From Sweltsa coloradensis (Eukaryota; Arthropoda; Insecta; Plecoptera; Chloroperlidae), in contig JAMZAV010000105.1 in NCBI GenBank assembly GCA_024449915.1, forward strand, positions 434,001 to 498,000: a DNA stretch of 64,000 bases, written 5' to 3'. The notes beneath the pieces were generated by a model. That model searched no databases, was not told where the DNA came from, and was given only the letters and a program-made list of their open reading frames with translations. The position numbers and the translations under genes were made by a program. Below are positions 49,701 through 61,700 of this stretch, piece after piece. Each line of letters starts with the position of its first letter. The stretch's first letter is position 1.

Positions 49701-52700
49701 CAGTTTTCATTAAGTTTTGTTGCCCACAGGCTTTCAGGCTGGGCTTTATGTTCTCTTTGCTTTCCCAACCTGTCAACCCTTCTCCAATCTAACTAGCCGA
49801 TAGGCCTTTTCCACACTTATAAATATTAGTATTACACATGAACTCATTGAAATTTGGGATATTTGCACATGCCTATCCTTAAGAACCCCATAGCCCAGAT
49901 AAACTTTGGTCCTGAGAACTTACCGGGTGTAAGAAAGCTGGGATCGATTGGTTTGGATGTGTCATTGCACTCCTCTAGTTCCTGATAGTTGGTTAGGTGA
50001 GACCAGAGAGCTGATTTACCCTGCGAACAAAACCATTAGTATGACAACTGCAATATATTCTCATCCACACAAGTGTTCACGTTAGGGCGGCTAGTACCTG
50101 CTTGTTCTGAAGTCCGTGAGACCAAATCCTCTCCAACAGGTCACAAAGACTAGCGATGAGCGTGTTTTCCTCCACGCCCACGATCGAGACTTCACCATGG
50201 CCTAATTCAACGGCCTCTGTTCCCATCTTCTGAACAAGCATGCGCTTTGTCTTGCTCTTGCAGTCCTAAACAATAATACCATCACTTAGCACTATAGAAA
50301 CGACACCAGCCTCTGCCAAGACTCTCACTTTCAGCTACATGCTTGAATTGGATCTATCCGTAACAGTTGATACAATACGTTTATATGGGAACAATACTGA
50401 ACTGTTTTTATCAGTAGCGTACGGTATGGAAAGTTGTACCAGTAGTTATGATTATATTTTTAAAATTGTTTCTTGTACAATGTAAAACACAAATTAGAAG
50501 AGGTCCTCATCATTCTACAGCACAGTTAAATTTTCTCTATCATATAAGTTGTAATGAATTCTGTTCATTGTGTGTTTGTGTGGCTTCATTCCACTAGTGA
50601 TAACTGATAATGAATGGGGTAGCTAAGGGCCACCGAATCATGAAAAGAAAGCACATTTCCACTTTAAAAAAGATTTCAACTGAGGTTCTCGAGTTTGGGA
50701 CTACATCCAACATACTTCAGACAATACATATATTAGAATTGAAACAGATCAGTGCTTACTTTTAATAGTTTCTCAACGAAACTCCAGTTGGTATGTGCAA
50801 TGGCTGCCGGACTCATGACCGTACTGATTTTGGGCTGGCGTAGGCTAGCAGGGACTTCCGTTGCACTGCTTGCCTCTTCAGGAGGAGCTTGTATTCTCTC
50901 CTTGCGATGTCGCCATTGCTGCCCGTTGCTTCTCTTGCGAGATCTAAACGCAAACACCACGGAACGCAGTGTTAACTATTTACAAAGACATAGAGACATA
51001 TATACACTATACAGTAAAACCTTGATAGTATGACGTTCAGGAGAGACAGGTAAAACCTTGTTATATCACGATCACCATTCTATCAAAATATAAATAAAAA
51101 CATCAATTTATGGATTACTCAGATTAACCAATACAACTTAATATGTAAAAACATACAAATACTGTATCCATACAAATGCCAAATAATAGTAGCCTTTACA
51201 TGTATCACTTTATTATTAATGATAAAACAAAATATTTACATAACAGGACTAAAATATCTATAAAAGTCCAGCGCCGTTGACAGCATCAGTGTGTTAGCGC
51301 GTAAGCGTATGAGTGCGAGAGAGAGAGTTGCGGCGATGTAACTTGTCGTAGCTGGAGGAGAGGAGGGGAAGGAGGGGAGGGGCGTGCGCGGACACCGGTG
51401 CTCTTACGACCCACTTCACAGCTGACTGTGCACATTAAGGGAAGACCAACTGAGAGAAGGGGGAAACATGCGCCGACCCGAGGGCGCATTCGATCCGGCT
51501 GGACCGGCTAACTGTTCAAGTTGTGGTGGGAAAGAAATTTTTGATGCAATGTTATCTCGGGTTTCAAGTGACGGCACGGACACAAAGGAAAGTGGCCGGC
51601 CGCAGCTGGGGTGGTGGGGTGTTTATGAGTAGACCCTTCACACAATCACAATTTTCCACTTTCTAAGCCATTTGCGAGTGAGTAATAAATAAAGTTTTAG
51701 TGATATACCAGTTACGAGTTTTGCAAAGGATTTTGTTACTCCAGGCCCGCATTCAGACGTTGTAGTATTAAGAGTGACCCATTATATTGCCTCGTAATAT
51801 TGAAAGTGAAATACTAGGGGTGTGCGGGAAAGGATTTTTCAGACTTGGGACGGGATCGGGAATTTTATAGGTATTACTAAATCCGGGAATCGGATTGGGA
51901 AATTTTCCGACAACTAAATAAATTAAATGCGGCATCTTTATATTACTTTATCAAGTACAAAAAATGTAAAGGATCGCCAAATTAATCACATTGACTCACA
52001 ATTTGACCTTAGGCTAGGGCCTAGGCCTAGCTACTTGCAGGGCCTAGGTCCCTACTTGTATTTATCTTCGTCCAATCCTAGGGCCAAAGCCTACCAAAAA
52101 CGAATAGGCCAGTAATAATTAGGTTAGAAAGAATGGCCTGTGCTTTAGATTAGTCCATGAAGGTTAGGCCTAGGACCAGGGGAAAAGAGGCCAAATTACA
52201 AATTAGCTAGTTTTTATTTGTACCTCGGCCTAGATAGGCTACAACTAACTTAATTTTAAACTTATCAAGTGCACTTGGCTTCAGTTGCATGGCTTGAAAT
52301 TGGGGGTTGTGTGCCTTTGTAAGACAGATATTTGACCTCTCTTCCCCTGGTCCTAGGGCCTAGCTTCCATGGGCTAATCTAAACCACAGGACTTTCCTTC
52401 TAACGTAATAATTAATATTGGGTAGGCCTAGACCCTAGGCTTGGACAAATATAAATACAAGTAGAGACCTAGGCCCTTGCCTAAAGTCAATTTGTGAGTC
52501 AAGTCATTGTGATTAATTTGGTAAAGGCCTATTTCCCAGTTTTTTCAGGTTGAAAATCAAATGTTATTTCGATTTTTGAGGCACTGCACACTAGATGCTA
52601 ATGCATCAAGCACGCGCGAATGCTGCGATCTAGAGGGCACCTTGCCAACTGCTTCCATATAGACTGAAGAGACGGGAATTTCAATTTTCCAACTTTTGAC

Positions 52701-55700
52701 GCAATCCCGACAAGTATAGGGAAAAAAACTATTTTGGGATCCCGCACATCCCTATGAAATACATAGAACCTTATGGGAATTCGTAGGAATGTCCAAAAAG
52801 TGTTGTACAACCGCGATCGTCATATTAATAAGGGTCGGTGTAGGAAGGTTGTACTGTATGAACTATACTGTTGCCGTTCGATGCTAGTTTTTATAATCCT
52901 TAATCTAAATTTTAATTCGATTAATAATAGTTGTTTATATTATCGATTGATTAATTATTATTAATTATTATTGATAAATCATCTAAAAATAAAATATACA
53001 AAGTAGTTTTACTTTGATTTTCTGGATCTACAAATAAAACAATCCAATGCCAAGTCGTACTCATTTTAAAATAATAATCAAATATTTTTAGGGGTTAGAT
53101 CTTTCGAAAAGAATTAGAATAAACAATCAAATACAAATTTTGTATCAACAATCGATTATCCACTTAATTCAGGCCTGCTGTTTGCAAGGATTTTATCCAT
53201 TGTCAGTTGTCACAGATATTTCGGGTGACTAAAGAATTTTTAGATTATTTGCTTGATTTAATTAAATTTTTGAAAAACTCGCTAAAACAAGTCTGTACGT
53301 GAAATTAAGGTAACAAGGTCAATGAAGAGGGACTGCAGAATGTGATCTTCATCTTCATTTTTCATGCACGACGCATTAAAGTTGATGGATACGCATCTTC
53401 ACTCAACTGTCCCCATGTATAAGCCCGATGGCAATTGCTTAAAATGACTTGCTGAGGCAAGTTCAGCTGCAATCATCAGAAATGATAAGTGTGTGTACAT
53501 TGCCCGCAATAGCCTCAACAAATCCCATTAACTAAGACAATAGTTACCTTGAAGTGGGTTCCTTGTTGAGTACGACCGAGTCCAGGAGGGGAAAGCTGGT
53601 GAACCTCGGTGGCCGTGTAGGTGTCTCGAGTGGAGCCCCAAGAGGCGGGAGTATCTCATGAGGGCCTGGCACTACCATGTCAACGCTGGCAAGACGCTTC
53701 TCCAGTAACAGCTGGGAGTCACGTATCGTCGTACAAGGCTCATAGCTAGGAGTACGAACCAGACCTTCACCAAAACGTTTCCTGGAAGAATAAAATACAA
53801 ACAACTTCAACTTGTTCTAAAAATAAAAACATAGGGGTGGGTGAGTCAATCATTAGCCCTACACTGAATCAAAAATTGTTTAATATAATATCTTGACTCC
53901 TTATCCAACATTAAATTGAGTTGTTGTTTGTGATAGAATGCCTATCGGCTAGGTTAGTGTTTGTGGTTTGGGAAAGAAGAAAGGAGACCAACAGCTTACC
54001 TTAAACGAGATGGGCAGCTGCGTGAAACTGGCTGGTTAACATAAATATTTACAAAACAAGATACACAATGTCGTACGTTTCGGCCAACGCGGCCTTGGTC
54101 ACCGACGGTCACCGAGTTCTTCTCTAACGGTCGGTGACCAACGTACATTGTGTATCTTGTTTTGTAAATATTTATGTTAACCAGCCAGTTTCACGCAGCT
54201 GCCCATCTCGTTTAAGGTAAGCTGTTGGTCTCCTTTCTTCTTTCCCAAACCACAAACATTAAATTTGAGTTGGAACAGCAACGCACTACTCCATTTCTTG
54301 GGCTAACATCTTCGTTGCCGGCTTGCCGGACACAACTACCGGTTAATTTTCCTTGGTAAAAAATGTTGCTAAATATATAAGACAACGTACGGTAATACAA
54401 GATTTTCAGTAGGGATGCCGGATGCCCATTGTAGGGTACACATAAGTGTTGCCTGGTTGTGACCCTCTTCTTGCAGGTGACTTACTACTTACTAGGGTAG
54501 TTGTAAAGTGAGTGTCCAGCGGTTAACAAGCAACGATGACTGGAGCAGTGTCGCTACTCACCTGAGCTGCTTGATGCGACGGTCAAACACTCGCAGGTTA
54601 GGTTCCGTCTCGGTCCACGCTGAAGTGATCTTGTTGTCAATCAGAGTGGCGAACATCTGACTCTCGATGAACCGCGATAAGAATGGCAGGTGTTGCTCCG
54701 GTTGGTCAGACAGGTAGGTTGCCTTGTCAAAGTTCTGCATCGAGTCTCGACTGCTTGCCCATTCTTCTTTATCCTAGAACATTGAAACACATCTTCAATT
54801 GGGCTACACTATTACTCTTATATCTACACATTAAGTTATGTATGAACTACCGTATAGTACCGAATATAGGCAGACGTTTTATTCATTATTTTAGGTCTGA
54901 AAATCCTTCCTCAACCTATATGCGAGCATCGCCATTTTGACGCGCTAATTTCAAAAACCAAGTTACAGCGCCATGTGACAAGGAAATACGTATCGTTCAC
55001 TGCTTCTGTCTGGTGCTGTCCCAACAATATGGCAGGCATGGAGGACGCGACGCTATCTCTAGGCTTACTGCAGGCCTACTGATGAGTGAAGTATGACGAG
55101 GAACAGATAACTGGGCGATATGAACCGGTCTGCTTGGAGATAGCGTTACGTCATCACGAGCTCCGCATCAACAGGCGCGCTGGCAAAACGACCTTGCACT
55201 GGCTCTGCGGAAATAGACCGCAGGAATAACGGCGCGTAAAATAAAAATATTTTGTTAAAAATTCCTTTTTTTTAAAATTTTGATGACCAAAGTTAGGGGG
55301 TTGGCCTATATTCAGGGTCGGGCTATATTCGGCACAATACTGTAGCTCAAAAGTATATAAATACACATTTTGCAAATAATTTATCCCATAAAAGCAACTC
55401 TTTATGACATTTTACTAGGGATGTGCGGGTACCCGAAAAAACGGGTAATTTTCGGGTAGGTAAAATTACCCGACCTCGGGTCGGGCCGTCAATTCCTACC
55501 CGAAAAAGTCGGGTCGGGTAGAAGTAATAAAGAAACACGCCAATCTGCTCCTTTTAAACCTCCCGCTCACACGCCAAACGAACAGCTGACGTCGGAGCGG
55601 ACCAATCGCTACGACGTGGGCGCGGCTATGCTATGATGCTGTGTCCTTGGCTCTTCCCGTCTTCCGGCGCTGTCCCCGCTGGAGTAATAGGCCCTAGGCC

Positions 55701-58700
55701 CCTACTGACCGTCATTACTCGTCTTCTGGTTATTCAACGCTAATAACGGCATAAAGCAAGTTGAATATTACGTACGTAGGCGAATGGTGAAAAAGAAACA
55801 ACGCTAATAAACATCGTCTAATGCCTAGGCGGCAGGCCTAGAACAAGTCCGATCTAGTGCGCATCGTTGCGCGCAGCAGAGCGTTGGGCGGAGTCAGACC
55901 GAAAGGCTGGTGCAAACGCGCGATTTCGTCAGATGCATGGCTGGTACAAACGCATGATTTCGTCGGCCGGAAGAGAAAAATACGCGATCGCATCGGTTTT
56001 TCTTGGGGTTGGGTCGGAAATATTAGAAAACGATCGTTACGATATTATTTCCGAGAATAATGAACGATTGATGCAGGAAAACGATAATAGCCGGGTTTCA
56101 CTGTACTAGGCCTAGGCCTACTCAAGCAAAGTTCATAAGACGCCGATTTGGAAGTACTTTGTGTCAACACAGCCCAGAGTGGCTACCTGCAACCAATGCA
56201 AAACTGTTTTGTTGGATTTTTTTTTTAAATGAATTTACAAATAAAAAAAAAAATTCACTACCCGAGCCCGACCCGAGGGTACTTCAATTACCCGAGCCCG
56301 AGGGTACTTTCAATTACCCGACCCGAGCCCGACCCGAGTTCAAAAACCACTACCCGCACATCCCTACATTTTACATAACCGGTAAGCATCTTAAATTAGA
56401 TTTGAACCATTGAGAAGTTATACAAAAATTCCATATGCCTACACTTTAAAATTAAAACTGGAAAGAAGACCAAGAAGAGTTGGTTGGACTGAACAGGTTT
56501 GAAAGCAAATAGAAGAGTTCATAGACAGAAGCTATTAACATATGATGAATGGAAGCGAAGACAGGAGTGTATTAAAACAAACCGATTATGATGTCACTTT
56601 ATAGTTTCGGCATTTAAAAAACTAAAATACAGTGAAACCTCTATGCATCGTTTTCCAGGGGAGTACTTGAAAAAAACTATGGATCCGGAAAAACTATGGA
56701 TCAAATAGAAAATAACAATAAAGCTTATTATGGGAGTGTATAAAAAACACTATAGATGCAGGAAAATAGTAGTTTGAGAAACTATGGATAGAGGTTTCAC
56801 TATACTGTTTTAGAGGTAGGACATTTTCGAGGAAACCTTTTCTTCAGCCACAAGAATCTGATTGTTATGAAACATTGCTCGGTTGTCAAGTACGAGAATA
56901 ATAACTTCTACTCTTGTTTAGTAGGGGAATATCACATTTAATTCTTGAATAGTCAAGCAATGTCGAGCAATATACAAGTGGTGCCAAGTGCTCTGGAATT
57001 TCCTTTCCTTCCCTTCAGTTGACACACTTACACAACTAATCACAAAACCAATTATATAAAGGAATTGGCATATTAAGTTACCTGGTTGGGCTGAATGACA
57101 AAATGTTCGTATGCCGAGAAGATGTGGAACAAATCGATTGAGGAAAACTTCCCGGACTGCATTGTTGAACTTTAGATTCTGCGCATACTTGTCGTGTTGC
57201 GTGAGTTCTCTTGCGTTCTCGTTATCTCTGTCATCATCGAGTGCAACACCTGCAAGAGACACAGGTTGTGTCAGTACTATGGCACACGCAGCTTTGGGGA
57301 TCATTAACAACAGTGAATTTCAAATTCTGCAAAATAAGGAACTGATGATTTTTTTTTATTCAACCAAAATACTAAGCAAAATAAATACCTAGTAACAGAT
57401 ATCCTATTCTCATTCAATAAAACATTGATGTTATTTACTCAATCAATTGCTAATGGAACAGATTCTTCAAGGAAGCACTAAAGTCAGCATGGCATAATAT
57501 TGAATTTTTGTCACCATTTTTAATACTAATTCACGTATTAAGACTATCAGCCTGTCACATAAAAACTTAAGCAAATTGCATTATCAAAATCAACAATGGG
57601 CAAGGACATCAAACTAAATGATCAATATTCAATATCGAGCAATATTGAAATTTTTAAATGAATGTTTTCTTTTTAACACTAGTGGTTAAAGACTTCATTC
57701 AAGCTCCTTTTTTTAATATTAATATATTTCATCCTAATATCTAATATACTATTTCCAAATAGGCCTATAAAAATTTTTGACAATAGCCTACAAATTTAAA
57801 ATTGACCTGTTGAATGATAGCACGAATGATGTCAAAATTAATGTTTTCAGAGTCCAAAATATTAGAGAAATAAAATCATATATTTTGAAGAGCATTTTGC
57901 TGTGTTCGATAACTTTACAAATCTTGACGTTTCAATACGACTGTGTGTACCATCATCAGGGGCAGGCTTTCAGAATCTGTTATCTCCATCTTTCAGTACG
58001 TTTAAATGGTTTACTAACCCGTCCCCCGAGCGAGTGCTACCAACTTCTGAAGGGTCTCGGACTGAGGTGTCGCAGAGTCCGAGTCGTGAGACCAAGAGTG
58101 TTTCCTACGCGGAGTGTGAAACTTGGAGGGAAGCGTACAGCTGGTCGTCATGGAAGGATAGATGAGGCTTTCACCGGTAGGAGGCCGGCGTAGCTCCACG
58201 TTGAGGTTCCTGAGAACAATCACACATCATTCACGTCTTCAACTGGCAACCAAACCATAACACAAGGCAAAAACTGTAAAGAGAAAACACTTCACAAAGA
58301 TTTGATTATACGGAAAGAAACTGCATGCTGGAGGCTTATATGCTACCAGGCAAAGGACATCCACTTATATAGAGATTATTGCACATTCCTTGCTAGTATG
58401 AAACTGAAAATTATCACTCTATAAGATACCGAGTTCATTCTAGATTCAATCATTGAATACAGATGGATATATAATACATTAACTTAAGATTGACTAACAT
58501 TGGTTTTAATACAGTTTGCTGGTATCCATTGTAGTTTAATTACCTTGCTCATATTATGCAGTCATAGAATTTGTAGTTTGCACTGTCTTACCACAGAATC
58601 TGCCATTTCTTTGCTGACTATGGCTTGTATGCTGCTTTTAAGTCTGATGAAATTACTATTTATTCACTAATACTCTTTCTTTCAAACTAGTTTCTTTTTA

Positions 58701-61700
58701 TAAAAGCCTTTGTCTATTTATTAGGATATAATTGAGCGAGCGTCTCCACTTGACTCTTATGGCTCGAATGTCTGTTTTTTTTCTGTTACTGCTTCGGTAC
58801 AGGTTGCACCGTTTCTCTGATCGACCTGAAATTTTGCACACATGTACATACCACCTATGCGGGTTGCTGTATAGTTTTTGAACAAAATCCGATCGTTGGT
58901 TATAAAAATAAAAATAAATAATTAAATTAAATTTAAAAAAAAAGGTTCCGATCGTTATGAAATTTTGCAGGGTCAATAAGTACAACATTCTCTCCTATTT
59001 TACAAATTTTCAGCTAAATCGGTCAAGACCTTCAAGACTTATTGGTATGTAACATTATGGGAATGTCGTACTCGGGTCGTGTTGCACGTACCGGTGCTCG
59101 CTCAACAACGCGACGGGACTTTAGCGTTTTCCTAGTATAAACAAATTCTAATTATTAAAGACTAATTTAACTAATTTAACTACAGCTAACTGAATGTTTG
59201 TGCAGTAATAAATACAAGGGGTGAAATGGGAGTCTTACTTGTCAAGGTGTTGAACACACATTTTGTGTTTCCTCAGAAGTTCCACAAGTTCTGCGGTGAG
59301 CTCGTGACGCTGCGGAAAGCTTGGCAACTCCTCTGGTAGCTGAATGGTGTGAGCGTCGATATCCACGTAGCATAGGTTAGCCTGTGAACCAACAACCAAA
59401 CTCAACATTAATAGGTAGAAAAGTTATTGAAGTAAAAAATAAAAAAACGGCCTGCGCCTGCCCAAATTTGCTACAGTTGGAGTCTTTTAACTAACTCAGT
59501 TGACAGTCCAGACACATTTATCGTTTTATAACATAAATCTAGTATAAACTTGCACTAACAATCAGTAGGCCTAGTTATAAACTCAACAAAACTACAACTT
59601 GGTAATCATCCTTTTAGATTTAGGGGTGTGCGAGTAGCACATTTTGAATTCGAGTAAGAAATTCATTTAGATACTATAGTATAGAGTCAAGTCGAGTCGA
59701 GTACTCATTTCAAAATTTTTAATTTTTAATTTAGTAGGACCACTTGGAACACAACGATTTTTCTGTTGTAGACATTTAAAATTTCAATTATTGTACTTGT
59801 ATTAGGCTACTGAGGCCTTCCTGCCCTTTGTGCTGGTCAATTACAATAAAATTATAATATACAGTACATGTTATCTTTAGTCCTGGCCCCATTACAATAC
59901 TGCTGCGATGTTTTAATAAAATTAAAAAATACTCCAAATTCGCACTCGCATTAAAATATTTGTGGTCTAGACATTTCCAATGCTATTTTTCAGCACATTT
60001 GAATATTCCGCGCCCTCGAATAGAACGAGTTCCAGCGATAGCCGACGGAGCGCGCCACACAACCGCTCTGGGATCTTTTCGTTTCCATCCAATCCCGTCA
60101 ATCTGTTGCTCGTGAGTTTGACCTTCAAACGTAGCATCAAAGCAAAGAAGGTGGCAGGAAGAAACATAAAACATGTCAAACTACACAAACTACGGCTTTA
60201 AAATACGTAAAAAGTGTATAAGTGGAATATTCACCAGCATTCTTTCTTCACGATAGTTGATCGGAAAATATTAGTGATATAGACGGAATGAAACCAATAA
60301 AGGATGCTTGTTTTTGACACCGTGTAGGCCTAGGCCTATTCCCAGTTCCTGCATCCAAGTCTCCCTTTGTTGATTATCGTAAAAATTTTGAAAGCACGCA
60401 GTCTCTAGGGCCAAGGCCTACTTTTGCCGTCACAGTACACACGTAGTAGGCCTAAGTTGTTATAAGCCTAGGCCTCTATACGTAGGCCTAGCCCTACTGT
60501 GATGATGGTTCTTTTCAGTTTTCATAGGATTTCATATGTTTAAAACTCGACTCAAAAACTTCGAGACTAAAACCAAACTCAACATGATGTCGAGTATAAA
60601 AAGAAACTAAAAAAAACTCGACATTTCGAGTACTCGCACACCCCTACCTAGATTTCTTTCCGTGCTGTTCTTTCCGTCCTATCTTCAAATAGGACTATAA
60701 AGATGGAATTATCAGCTATTTATGGAACAGATAGTAAATCAAATTATTCAAATTCTAAACATTGTGACGACCAGACTCACCCCTAATAAATAATAATGTA
60801 TTGTATTCACTTGATTTGTTAAGCATCTATCATATTCAATTGTAAAAACTATACAAGCAATAGCATACCTCGCTGGCAATTTTGAGATGTGACTCGCAAC
60901 TATGAAGGCCCATGATGAACGGTACAGGGGCATCGAGAAAGTGTTGCAACGATGCTGGCAAGATAGGGACGTAGACATGCTGCCAAGAGAAGGGGAACAA
61001 CAACGCAGTGATGCATTCTGCCACCACCATTAACCGCTGGTAATCTGAAACAATCAGGAATATTGTATTGTCAAGGTTGCTAGACTGGAGATGGGAACAA
61101 AACATAAACAAGGCCCAGAGGTAAAGACCCTTGACAATACACAAAAAGTCATAAATGTTTGCTATTTTATGTGCATGAATTTTTCCATTTGAGCAAGACA
61201 ATACAAAAAATTGCTAAATGTTAAACACTGAAAAGATTAGCGATAATGAGATTATTCATTGTTATGTACGATGAAAACAAAAATTTTGGCCTATATCTTT
61301 TTCAATAAATAATAAATTTTATTCTTTTTTTTTTATAAATACATTAAACCATTTACCATGCAATATTAAAAATAACAAGACAAAAACTACTGCACATTAA
61401 CATTCTAGAGAGAAAAAAAAGAAGCCCACATAGGGTAACACCCTATGTGTGGGCAGCGCAGTAGAAAATTAAATTTAAATTCTAATCAAGGAGACATGAT
61501 GCATAAAAAACATAATAATATAAGAAAACATCAAGTACTACAATACTTGTAGCAAAGTTATAAGTACAAACTACAGAATATAAGCAAATCAAACGATACC
61601 TATTATAACATTGATGAATAATATAATATAAAGAAGCAGGACAAAGATGAAACACATAAGCAAAGCACAAAATAAAAACACTAAGATCTAATTGCAATCA

